Source: Methylobacter sp. S3L5C (lineage in GTDB: Bacteria; Pseudomonadota; Gammaproteobacteria; Methylococcales; Methylomonadaceae). Taken from it: a stretch of DNA of 64,000 bases. Within the stretch, counting starts at the first letter, position 1, and each line of letters opens with the position of its first letter. A program made the translations under genes and the position numbers. The stretch spans positions 2,852,001 to 2,916,000 of the forward strand of contig NZ_CP076024.1 in the NCBI RefSeq assembly GCF_022788635.1, read 5' to 3'. The notes beneath the pieces were generated by a model. It was not told the DNA's origin and ran no database searches. It saw nothing but the letters and a program-made list of their open reading frames with translations. Below are positions 47,227 through 56,206 of the stretch, one piece after another.

Positions 47227-48336
47227 TTAATCAACTATTTCTACTCTGATAGGAATCCCTGAAAGCGTTGACAAAGGCTTCTCTTCCACATAGGTAGGCA
47301 TGGGTTCAGGCATCATGTCACCTTCGGTTTTAGGGCCTCTGATAGACGTTAATAATGCTTTCAATGGATGTTTTAACATGTCTTCAACGGCTGTCGCTTC
47401 ATAACCACAATGAGCCATGCAGCTTGCACATTTAGGGTTGTTAACGTTACCGTATTTATCCCATGGTGTTGTATCAATAAGCTCTTTAAAGCTTGCTGCA
47501 TTACCTTCATCTGCCAGTAAATAGCAGGGTTTTTGCCAGCCAAAAACATTTCGTGTGGGATTGCCCCATGGCGTACATTCATAGTTTTGATTGCCGGCCA
47601 AAAAATCCAGATAAAGTGATGAATGATTTAATTGCCATTTGCGATTTTTGCCTATTCTAAAAATGCCCCTGAATAAATCTTTAACATCTTTACCTTTAAT
47701 AAATACATCTTGTTGGGGGGCGCGCTCATAACTAAATCCTGGAGCAATAGTAATCCCTTCTACACCCAATTCTGTCGCATAATCCAAGAAATCAGCAACT
47801 TCTTGAGCATTTTCACCTTGAAAAAGAGTACAGTTTATATTAACTCTAAAGCCTTTTCCTAATGCCAACTTAATCGCTTCAACGGCCCTGTCAAAGACGC
47901 CTTCTTGACATACTGAGGCGTCATGTCTTTCCTGCATCCCATCTAAATGGATTGAGAAAGTTAAATAAGGAGAGGGCGTATAGTCATTAATTTTCTTTTT
48001 TAATAACAAGGCATTCGTGCATAAATACACAAATTTCTTGCGTGCAATGATACCGGCAACAATTTGTGGCATCTCTTTATGGATGAGCGGTTCACCACCC
48101 GGAATCGACACCATGGGTGCGTTACATTCATCAACGGCCTGCATACATTCTTCAAATGATAAGCGTTTGTCGAGAATGTCATCAGGATAATCAATTTTAC
48201 CGCAACCGGCACAAGCCAAGTTGCATCGAAACAATGGTTCCAGCATTAGTACTAAAGGATATTTTTTAACCCCTTTTAGTTTTTGTTTAATTAGGTAACT
48301 ACCGACTGCTAACTGCTGACGTAAAGGAACACCCAC
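47227..48336 (-). CDS. hpnH: Hopanoid biosynthesis radical SAM protein HpnH
   Basis: 369 residues. The radical SAM motif is CNLACAGCGKIDY. HpnH adds adenosine to diploptene to give adenosylhopane, the first step toward bacteriohopanetetrol. I place the start at the GTG (48336), because a strong GGAGGG stands 8 bases before it; an in-frame TTG at 48351 overlaps that ribosome site. The N-terminus then reads MGVPLRQQLAVG, like other HpnH proteins. It is divergent from the squalene synthase-shc operon. A C-terminal Cys cluster (KCASCMAHCGYE) may bind a second cluster, as in SPASM-type proteins. Confidence 0.93.
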   Translation of the reverse strand: MGVPLRQQLAVGSYLIKQKLKGVKKYPLVLMLEPLFRCNLACAGCGKIDYPDDILDKRLSFEECMQAVDECNAPMVSIPGGEPLIHKEMPQIVAGIIARKKFVYLCTNALLLKKKINDYTPSPYLTFSIHLDGMQERHDASVCQEGVFDRAVEAIKLALGKGFRVNINCTLFQGENAQEVADFLDYATELGVEGITIAPGFSYERAPQQDVFIKGKDVKDLFRGIFRIGKNRKWQLNHSSLYLDFLAGNQNYECTPWGNPTRNVFGWQKPCYLLADEGNAASFKELIDTTPWDKYGNVNNPKCASCMAHCGYEATAVEDMLKHPLKALLTSIRGPKTEGDMMPEPMPTYVEEKPLSTLSGIPIRVEIVD

Positions 48337-48817
48337 GAGCAAACCCTCCAAAATTGTTATAACTATTAATGGTCATTTATATTGGCCATCCTAAAACCAC
48401 ATGCATGATGTGGGGGGTGATAATGTTTGTGCCTATAAAACAACAGGAAATAATTGTTTAAGTAAATAGTCTTTGTCAAGATTTTTCAATCTTGAAGTTT
48501 AGATATTTAAACAGGCCTGCTTTATAATACAATCGCTTATCTATTACTGAGTAGAATACTATCTTTTAACTAACGACTCCAGTTTTTACGTTAAATTATC
48601 TATGTTACTGCTATATTGCCGGTAGTTTTGGGCCAAGTTGTACAAATGCAACGTAAACTGTTAAATTATTGTTTTTATTATTAATAAGTACCTGTACAGC
48701 CCAGCTAAACAAGGATGTTAACAATAAAACAACATTGCTTTGCAAAATACCAACAAACAGGCTATTATTGCCGTCAATTAATTTACTAAACCCACTTGGG
48801 CCGACATCTACAATATT
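48337..48817. other. Divergent promoter region of the hopanoid locus
   Basis: About 480 AT-rich bases between hpnH (left) and the squalene synthase gene (right). No gene is seen. It should carry both promoters; I could not identify a convincing operator. Confidence 0.5.
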
Positions 48818-49918
48818 ATGAGCGAAACCCTAATATCACTGGATAACCCTAAATCACTGAGCCAATTATCTGATAATGATTTTCAGACACTCTTGCTTGA
48901 AGGTGTATCCAGAACATTTGCTCTAACTATTCCCCAGTTACCAAAGCAGCTCTATAGTGCAGTTGCCAATGCCTATTTGTTATGCCGTATAGTTGATACG
49001 ATTGAAGATGAAGTTTCATTGTCTGCAGCGCAAAAAAAATATTTTTGTTCAGAGTTTATTGACGTTGTAAAAACCGGTTTTAATGCTGAACCCTTCGCGG
49101 TAGAGCTTGCGCCATTGCTTTCTGAGCAAACTATTCCGGCTGAACACACCTTAATACATGTATTGCCTCGGGTTATACAAATCACGCATAGTCTTGACGA
49201 TGATCAAATTGAGGCACTGGCTTGCTGTGTAGAAACCATGGCTGAAGGCATGCCAATATTTCAGGCGCAGAATCTGCATGATGGTCTGCCAATATTGTCA
49301 GATTTAGACAGATATTGTTACTACGTTGCCGGTTGTGTCGGTGAAATGCTGGCCAAACTTTTTTGCCATTACTCTCCTGAAATTGCCAAGGATAGAGAAG
49401 AATTGCTAACGCTATCGGTTTCTTTTGGCCAGGGTTTGCAAATGACCAATATTTTGAAAGATATCTGGGATGATGCGCAGCGTGGTGTTTGCTGGTTGCC
49501 ACAAGATATTTTTACCGAAACGGGTTTTGATCTTAAAAACTTGAGTCCAGAAACAACCAACGAAAATTTTAGGCTAGGTCTGGAGCGCTTAATCAGTATT
49601 GCTCATGGTCACTTAAATAACGCCTTGTTATACACCTTAAAAATACCGACTCATGAAACCGGCATTCGAAATTTTTGTTTATGGGCATTGGGTATGGCCG
49701 TTTTGACCTTAAAAAAAATCAAACAAAATCTGGATTTCAATCATTCTGACCAGGTCAAAATAACCCGTAAAAGTGTTAAAGCGACTATTCTGGCAACGAA
49801 ATTAATGGGCCGCAGTAACTTTTTGCTGACAGTGCTTTTTAATTTAACCAGTCGAGAATTGAAAGCTATTGACTGGACTTATTCAATACCTTCCTCAAAA
49901 GCCAATTCAGACCTTTAA
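48818..49918 (+). CDS. Squalene synthase (farnesyl-diphosphate farnesyltransferase)
   Basis: 366 residues of the squalene/phytoene synthase fold. The Asp-rich motifs are LCRIVDTIEDE (Asp60-Asp64) and NILKDIWDDAQRG (Asp215-Asp219); the family YCYYVAGCVGEML block is clear. Its closeness to eukaryote-type SQS, together with the lack of hpnC, hpnD and hpnE in the window, suggests a single-enzyme route from FPP to squalene, as in Methylococcus. It feeds shc, whose start is 10 bases downstream. Confidence 0.88.
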   Translation: MSETLISLDNPKSLSQLSDNDFQTLLLEGVSRTFALTIPQLPKQLYSAVANAYLLCRIVDTIEDEVSLSAAQKKYFCSEFIDVVKTGFNAEPFAVELAPLLSEQTIPAEHTLIHVLPRVIQITHSLDDDQIEALACCVETMAEGMPIFQAQNLHDGLPILSDLDRYCYYVAGCVGEMLAKLFCHYSPEIAKDREELLTLSVSFGQGLQMTNILKDIWDDAQRGVCWLPQDIFTETGFDLKNLSPETTNENFRLGLERLISIAHGHLNNALLYTLKIPTHETGIRNFCLWALGMAVLTLKKIKQNLDFNHSDQVKITRKSVKATILATKLMGRSNFLLTVLFNLTSRELKAIDWTYSIPSSKANSDL

Positions 49919-49928
49919 GGACGTCATT

Positions 49929-51902
49929 ATGTTTACCGATACTAATATACATACACAGACGAGTAATGTTTCCAGCTCATCAACCACTATTTATTCCAAG
50001 GCCTACAATCTTGATAAAGCCATTGGCAGAGCAAGCGATAAACTCTTAAGCCTGCAAAATATAGATGGTTATTGGCTGTTTGAGCTGGAGGCAGACTGCA
50101 CAATATCTGCAGAATATATTTTGATGATGCACTATCTGGGCGAGATTGATGAGTCCTTACAAGTCAAGATAGCTAATTATTTACGGTCTCGTCAATCTAA
50201 AGATGGCAGTTTTCCTCTTTTTACCGGTGGCCCAGGCGATATTAGCGGTAGCGTCAAGGTTTATTATGCCTTAAAGCTTGCTGGCGACACTCCTGATCTG
50301 GCGCACATGAGCCGTTTAAGAAATTACATTCTTGGGCAGGGTGGTGCGGCGACAGCTAATGTTTTTACACGCATTGAGCTGGCAAAATTTGAGCAGATAC
50401 CCTGGCGGGGGGTTCCGTATATTCCTGTAGAAATCATGTTATTTCCCGGATGGTTTCCCTTCCACTTGGACAAAGTTTCCTACTGGTCAAGAACAGTTAT
50501 GGTGCCATTGTTTATACTTTGTACTTTAAAAGCAACCGCTAAAAATCCTAATAAAGTCAGTATACTTGAGCTTTTTGTCACCCATCCTGATGAAGAGCGG
50601 CACTATTTTCCTGAAAGAACGCTTTTAAATAAAATTTTTTTGGGCCTGGATCTGTTGGGTCGAGCAACACGCCCGTTAATCCCCAAAAAAGCTCAAGATC
50701 TAGCTCTTAAAAAAGCCAAAGACTGGATTATTGAACGACTTAATGGCGAAGATGGATTAGGCGGTATTTGTCCGGCTATGATGGCCGCTTATGAAGCTTT
50801 GATGCTGCTAGGCATGCCTAAAGATCATGAGCTTATTGTCACAGCCCGCAAAGCCATAGATAAGTTGTTGGTTATTAACGAGCATGATGCCTATTGCCAG
50901 CCCTGCTTGTCACCGGTTTGGGATACGGCGCTGACTGCATTAGCTTTACAGGAAGTTGACAAAAGTTCTGAGATAGTCAATCCGGTGATTAATTCAGCGC
51001 TAACGAACGCTTATGACTGGCTTAAAAGTAAACAATTATTAGATGAGCCGGGTGATTGGCGTATTGCCAAGCCTGATTTGGCTGGTGGCGGCTGGGCATT
51101 TCAGTTTGAAAATCCACATTATCCGGATGTCGATGATACCGCTGTCGTCGCTTTTGCCATGGCTGATTCTAACTTGCCTGATTTGGATCAATCAATACAT
51201 CGGGCAACGCGTTGGGTGGTCGGTATGCAATCCAAAAACGGTGGTTATGGAGCTTTTGATGTAGATAATACCTGTTATTACCTCAATGAGATTCCGTTTG
51301 CTGACCATGGTGCTTTATTGGATCCACCAACATCGGATGTCAGTGCACGTTGTGCCATGTTAATGGCCAGAGTAGCCAACAACCATGCTGAATATCTGCC
51401 AGCTTTGGAACGTACTCTGGAATATATACGTAACGAACAGGAAGATGATGGTTCCTGGTTTGGCCGTTGGGGAACCAATTATATTTATGGTACCTGGTCT
51501 GTTTTACTCGGGTTGGAACAAACCAATCTACCCAAGACTGATCCAATTTACACTAAAGCTGCAAAATGGTTAAAAAGCAAGCAACGTGAAGATGGCGGTT
51601 GGGGTGAAGATAACTATACTTATCACGATAAAAGCGTTAGCGGAAGCTATCATTTTAGTACGGCATTTCAAACGGCTTGGGCTGTTTTAGGGTTGATGGC
51701 TGCAGGTGAAGCGCATAGCCCCGAAGTAAAATCCGGTATTGATTTTATTTTACATAACCAGCAAACTGATGGCGTTTGGAATGATAAATGTTTTACTGCA
51801 CCGGGATTTCCCAAAGTTTTTTATCTTAAATACCATGGCTATGATAAATTTTTCCCACTTTGGGCATTGGCTCGCTACCGCAATGAACTAAACAAAAAGT
51901 GA
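49929..51902 (+). CDS. shc: Squalene-hopene cyclase
   Basis: 657 residues from the ATG at 49929. The catalytic motif DVDDTA sits at 400-405. Several QW repeats are visible, e.g. QNIDGYWLFELEADC and QEDDGSWFGRWGTNYIYGTW. The enzyme cyclises squalene to hopene/diplopterol at the membrane. Its stop overlaps the GTG start of hpnG (GTGA). Confidence 0.96.
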   Translation: MFTDTNIHTQTSNVSSSSTTIYSKAYNLDKAIGRASDKLLSLQNIDGYWLFELEADCTISAEYILMMHYLGEIDESLQVKIANYLRSRQSKDGSFPLFTGGPGDISGSVKVYYALKLAGDTPDLAHMSRLRNYILGQGGAATANVFTRIELAKFEQIPWRGVPYIPVEIMLFPGWFPFHLDKVSYWSRTVMVPLFILCTLKATAKNPNKVSILELFVTHPDEERHYFPERTLLNKIFLGLDLLGRATRPLIPKKAQDLALKKAKDWIIERLNGEDGLGGICPAMMAAYEALMLLGMPKDHELIVTARKAIDKLLVINEHDAYCQPCLSPVWDTALTALALQEVDKSSEIVNPVINSALTNAYDWLKSKQLLDEPGDWRIAKPDLAGGGWAFQFENPHYPDVDDTAVVAFAMADSNLPDLDQSIHRATRWVVGMQSKNGGYGAFDVDNTCYYLNEIPFADHGALLDPPTSDVSARCAMLMARVANNHAEYLPALERTLEYIRNEQEDDGSWFGRWGTNYIYGTWSVLLGLEQTNLPKTDPIYTKAAKWLKSKQREDGGWGEDNYTYHDKSVSGSYHFSTAFQTAWAVLGLMAAGEAHSPEVKSGIDFILHNQQTDGVWNDKCFTAPGFPKVFYLKYHGYDKFFPLWALARYRNELNKK

Positions 51903-52603
51903 TCACCGGTATTGTTGTCGCTTTACCTGAAGAGCTGGCTACCCTGACGTCTAAAAAGATCAGTAAAGGCCATTGTGTTTTTATAGCGGATAAATTACTG
52001 GTTGCTTATTCAGGTGCAGGCCCGATAAATGCCCACTTGGCTGCTGAATTACTGATTGCTAAAGGTGTTGGAAGGCTTGTAAGTTGGGGGTGTGCGGCAG
52101 CTCTTAGTGCATCATTAAAACCAGGTGATCTGATTCTGGCTGATAAACTGATAGATGCCGGAAATAGTGAGATGGCTGTGAATGCTGATTGGCATGGCGA
52201 CATCAAAAACAGACTGGCCAAGTTTATGGTCGTTCATAGTGGAACTTTAGCGGAGAGTATCAGTATTGTTTCATCCAGTATCGATAAAAAACAACTACAC
52301 TCAATAACGGGTGCAGTTGCACTGGATATGGAAAGTACCGCTATTGCCAAGGTCGCAAGTCAACACGTGTTACCTTTTATTTCCATCCGGGCGATTGTCG
52401 ATCCGGTAGTAATGAACTTACCTTTAGCGATTAATTATTCCCTTAATAACGGCGGGGATATTGTGTTAGGCAAATTATTATTATTTCTTTTGCTACATCC
52501 CGCCGAGTTACCCGGATTAATAAAACTGGGTTTACATTTTAATGCAGCAAAGAAATCGTTAAAGTTGGCTGCCAGCCTCCTGGGCACAATAGCCGATTAT
52601 TAA
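51899..52603 (+). CDS. hpnG: Hopanoid-associated nucleoside phosphorylase HpnG
   Basis: 234 residues from a GTG at 51899 that overlaps the shc stop. It belongs to the nucleoside phosphorylase superfamily (LVSWGCAAALSASLKPGDLIL and LDMESTAIAKVA blocks). HpnG removes adenine from adenosylhopane to give ribosylhopane, acting after HpnH. The GTGA overlap indicates translational coupling to shc. Confidence 0.9.
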   Translation: MITGIVVALPEELATLTSKKISKGHCVFIADKLLVAYSGAGPINAHLAAELLIAKGVGRLVSWGCAAALSASLKPGDLILADKLIDAGNSEMAVNADWHGDIKNRLAKFMVVHSGTLAESISIVSSSIDKKQLHSITGAVALDMESTAIAKVASQHVLPFISIRAIVDPVVMNLPLAINYSLNNGGDIVLGKLLLFLLLHPAELPGLIKLGLHFNAAKKSLKLAASLLGTIADY

Positions 52604-52773
52604 CACATGAAATACAATACCTATTTTCTGCCGCGTGAATAAACAAAAATCCTTGGCCACTTGGGTATATTAATTTTTGGATATCACCTTAAGAGTTTAA
52701 GTCAAAAAAGGAAGCTACTTAAATTCTGTGCTTTACTCAAGATATCTTTAACCTTTAACCTTGAATAGCGAAT

Positions 52774-54165
52774 ATGACTTTCAGCATAGCCGAACTTTTT
52801 ACTCAACATAATACTGATAAATTTGATCTGCATGAGCAGCATCTTAATAATCAAATGGTCAGAATGTTAAAGACTATAGGCTACGACCGCCACTATGAGC
52901 GTGCCGTAGGACAATATCTTTATGATCAGTCGGGTACCGAGTATCTGGATTTGTTAAGTGGTTTTGGCGTATTTGCGATTGGTCGTAATCATCCTACCGT
53001 TATTAACGCTTTAAAGGAAACGTTAACCCTCGAGTTGCCAAATCTTGTGCAACTGGATGTATCTGTTCTCAGCGGTTTATTGGCAAAAGAACTTTTGAAA
53101 ACGACGCCTGAAAATATTGATAAGATGTTTTTCTGTAATTCAGGAACAGAAGCCTTGGAAGCCGCAATTAAATTTGCCCGTTACACCACCAAACGGGAAA
53201 ACATCGTTTTTTGTGAACATGGTTATCATGGACTGACAATGGGCGCCCTTTCCTTATGTGGCGAAGAAATTTTCCGAGAAGGCTTTGGTCCATTATTGCC
53301 GGGTTGTAAAGCCATTCCTTTTAATGATATTGAGGCGCTGGAAAAAGCGTTAAGCAATAATGATGTTGCGGCTTTTATTGTTGAACCTATTCAGGGCAAA
53401 GGCGTTAATGTACCTGATGATAATTATTTACCTGAAGTTGAGCGCCTGTGCAAAAAATATGGCACTTTATTTGTCGCCGATGAAGTACAAACAGGCTTGG
53501 GACGTACCGGGAAATTTTGGGCTATAGACCACTGGAATGTTAAACCTGATATGATTTGTATGGCTAAAGCTCTGTCAGGCGGTTTTGTGCCGGTTGGCGG
53601 CGTGGCGATGACCCAAAAAATCATGGATACCGTGTTTAATCGTATGGATAGAGCCGTTGTCCATGGATCAACTTTTGGTAAAAACAATTTGGCGATGGCC
53701 GCAGGTTTGGCAACTTTGCACGTCATGGAAGAAGAAAAGCTGGTAGAGAACAGTTTAAAAGTTGGCACTGATATTATTAACAGCTTGCAAGCATTATCTG
53801 AAAAATATGAATTCCTGAAAGGTGTTCGTGGTAAAGGTATGATGATTGCCATTGAATTTCAATCGCCTAAAAGTCTTCGGTTAAAAGCGGCGTGGGCCAT
53901 GCTGGAAGCGGCTAATAAAGGCTTGTTCTGTCAAATGATCACCATCCCTTTATTTAAGGATCACCACATACTAACTCAGGTTGCCGGGCATGGTATGAAT
54001 GTGATTAAGCTATTGCCGCCATTAAACCTGACGCAAAAAGATCGTGATCATATTGTCAATTCATTTGATAAAGCGATTGCCGATACGCATCAAATACCGG
54101 GCTCTATTTGGGAGTTAGGCAAGAATTTGGCAGGCCACGCTTTAAAAAGCAAAAAAAGTCGCTGA
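52774..54165 (+). CDS. hpnO: Class-III aminotransferase, probable HpnO
   Basis: 463 residues of the PLP-dependent class-III fold. The PLP Lys265 lies in CMAKALSGGFVP; ADEVQTGLGRTG is the Asp motif that precedes it. By position after hpnG and by the N-terminal pattern it matches HpnO, which makes aminobacteriohopanetriol, the precursor of amino-hopanoids in methanotrophs. The gene starts 170 bases after hpnG. An ornithine/acetylornithine aminotransferase role is the main alternative. Confidence 0.85.
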   Translation: MTFSIAELFTQHNTDKFDLHEQHLNNQMVRMLKTIGYDRHYERAVGQYLYDQSGTEYLDLLSGFGVFAIGRNHPTVINALKETLTLELPNLVQLDVSVLSGLLAKELLKTTPENIDKMFFCNSGTEALEAAIKFARYTTKRENIVFCEHGYHGLTMGALSLCGEEIFREGFGPLLPGCKAIPFNDIEALEKALSNNDVAAFIVEPIQGKGVNVPDDNYLPEVERLCKKYGTLFVADEVQTGLGRTGKFWAIDHWNVKPDMICMAKALSGGFVPVGGVAMTQKIMDTVFNRMDRAVVHGSTFGKNNLAMAAGLATLHVMEEEKLVENSLKVGTDIINSLQALSEKYEFLKGVRGKGMMIAIEFQSPKSLRLKAAWAMLEAANKGLFCQMITIPLFKDHHILTQVAGHGMNVIKLLPPLNLTQKDRDHIVNSFDKAIADTHQIPGSIWELGKNLAGHALKSKKSR

Positions 54166-54175
54166 GGTCAAAATT

Positions 54176-54529
54176 ATGAAAAAGTGGATTAAGCTAATCC
54201 TTTTATTGTTGGTTTTTGGTCAGGTAACGTTAGTTATCGCTCACGCGGTTGTGACCGATTATTCATTAAAAGTGACGCCCATTCATGCTAACCAGCCAGG
54301 CAAGGTCGAGCTAACTTTTAATTCCAAAATAGAACTGGGTCTGTCGCAAATTTTTTTAGTGCGTAAAGGTGACAAGCATGAGTTATTGCAAACAGAAACC
54401 GGCAGCAAGCAAGGGCAAATTATTATCCATATTCCAGCGCTGGAACCGGGTGATTATGCCATCAGATTTAAAATATTCGCTGCTGATGGTCATTTAACTG
54501 AAGATGTTATTCATTTTTCAGTCTCTTAA
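54176..54529 (+). CDS. copC: Copper-binding protein CopC-like
   Basis: 117 residues: signal peptide (about 1-23, ending IAHA) and a CopC beta-sandwich whose N-terminal His would be the first residue of the mature chain (HAVV). The DGHLTEDVIHFSV end is family-typical and includes the second ligand region (Asp/His). It binds periplasmic Cu(II). Ten bases separate it from hpnO, and copD follows 11 bases later. Confidence 0.85.
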   Translation: MKKWIKLILLLLVFGQVTLVIAHAVVTDYSLKVTPIHANQPGKVELTFNSKIELGLSQIFLVRKGDKHELLQTETGSKQGQIIIHIPALEPGDYAIRFKIFAADGHLTEDVIHFSVS

Positions 54530-54540
54530 CAGGATAGATA

Positions 54541-56205
54541 ATGGCGGGTATAGCTGATTTTCTCGATTCGCTGATAGGCGGGTTTGACCTGATTTGTTAT
54601 TCATTAACGATTGGTGGCCTGTTTTGGGGGCTTTTTGTTTTGCGCCCCTGGAATAATCAGGATGGATACAACGCTGTATTACTACAAAAGACGATCGCAC
54701 TTATTTACAAAGGCGGTTTTTTACTGGCAGCAGCGCAACTTTTTAAAATAATTCTTAAAATCTGGTTGATGACTGCGGTTCTTGAGCGTTGGCCATTTCC
54801 TGAGTTTGCCGGTACTACCCAGTTCGTTGGCGGTATTATACGGACGCTGTTGGCTATTTTTCTGGCCGGTTATTGTTATCAGACGCTCAGTAAAAATCCG
54901 TTTTCTAGGGCGCATTGGACAACTGCCAGCATTGTGGCCTTGCCGATGATTATTTCAGGTGCATGGCTGGTGCATGCGGCGGGACGTTTTGACGATCGGT
55001 TTATGTTAATGTCGTTAACCGTTCTTCACCAGCTGGCCGCTGCCGCCTGGATTGGCGGAATTTTTCAACTGGTTAATCTCTGGTTATTACGTCAAAATAA
55101 CTTGGTTACCGCCGAATTATGGCCTTTAATGCTACATCGATTCTCCCGGTTTGGTATCGCTTCAGTTGCCATGATTTTGGTTTCGGGGGTACCTATCGCC
55201 TGGCAATATATTGATACCTGGAACGGTCTGATTGGCACGGGCTATGGTAATTTGTTAATCGTAAAAATAACATTATTGGTAATTGCCTTGGGGTTTGCCT
55301 GGCTGAATAAAAGTGCCGTACAGGAATACGGTATTTCCGGTGACCATTATGCATTAAACAACCGGGTGCCTTATTACATTGAAGCGGAAACTGTCGTTTT
55401 AATCACGTTGTTATTTACCGCTGCCAGTCTGGCTTCACAACCACCGGCGATTGATATCTCTAACCTGACAGCAAGCTGGCAGGAAGTACTCAATACGTTT
55501 AGCCCACAGATTCCTCAAACCAGTTCGCCCAGCCATAATGCGCTGATAGCCGGTGAAGCAGGTCGGGTTGCCATTATTGATCAAGTGCCTTCAATGGCAG
55601 CAACCGAATGGTCAAATTATAACCATAACATCGCAGGTATTTTCCTTACGACGATGAGTTTTTTTGCGATGCTTTCCTATATAAAGCATTTACCGTCTTC
55701 TTTTTCAGCTTTTGATAAATATCTGCCCTTAACCCGATATTGGCCACTGGGCTTTGTCGGCTTGGGGATTTTTCTGTTTTTCCGCAGTGATGCTGAATCC
55801 TGGCCGTTAGGGCCGATAAGTTTCTGGGATAGTACTTTTAATAACGGTGAAGTGTTGCAACATAGAATTGCCACGTTGCTGGTGTTCACTTTGGGTATGA
55901 TTGAACTGAGTGCCAGAATAACCAAAAACCCTCATAGCAAGCTGGCATTTGTATTTCCCATACTGGCAGCTTTTGGTGGCTTAATGTTACTTACTCATTC
56001 ACATGTCGGTTTTCAGGCTAAAAGTGCATTTCTTATCCAGGTGGGCCACACAACTATGGGTATTTTTTCTCTCATTCTGGCATGTGGTCGTTGGCTGGAA
56101 TTAAAACTGGACAGACCGGGTAAGGATATTGCCGGTTTTATTTCTGTTGCCGCCCTTTTTCAGATTGGCATCGTTTTGATGTTCTATCGCGAGCCACTTT
56201 ATTAA
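54541..56205 (+). CDS. copD: Copper resistance/uptake membrane protein CopD with C-terminal extension
   Basis: 554 residues with about 13 hydrophobic segments. The first 300 form the CopD domain ([16 protein letters not shown] and [15 protein letters not shown] blocks with membrane His). A periplasmic loop (about 315-355) leads to a second membrane domain of about 190 residues with further His residues ([23 protein letters not shown]), longer than plain CopD. It probably moves copper across the inner membrane with CopC. dxs copy 2 begins one base after its stop. Confidence 0.85.
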   Translation: MAGIADFLDSLIGGFDLICYSLTIGGLFWGLFVLRPWNNQDGYNAVLLQKTIALIYKGGFLLAAAQLFKIILKIWLMTAVLERWPFPEFAGTTQFVGGIIRTLLAIFLAGYCYQTLSKNPFSRAHWTTASIVALPMIISGAWLVHAAGRFDDRFMLMSLTVLHQLAAAAWIGGIFQLVNLWLLRQNNLVTAELWPLMLHRFSRFGIASVAMILVSGVPIAWQYIDTWNGLIGTGYGNLLIVKITLLVIALGFAWLNKSAVQEYGISGDHYALNNRVPYYIEAETVVLITLLFTAASLASQPPAIDISNLTASWQEVLNTFSPQIPQTSSPSHNALIAGEAGRVAIIDQVPSMAATEWSNYNHNIAGIFLTTMSFFAMLSYIKHLPSSFSAFDKYLPLTRYWPLGFVGLGIFLFFRSDAESWPLGPISFWDSTFNNGEVLQHRIATLLVFTLGMIELSARITKNPHSKLAFVFPILAAFGGLMLLTHSHVGFQAKSAFLIQVGHTTMGIFSLILACGRWLELKLDRPGKDIAGFISVAALFQIGIVLMFYREPLY

Positions 56206-56206
56206 T

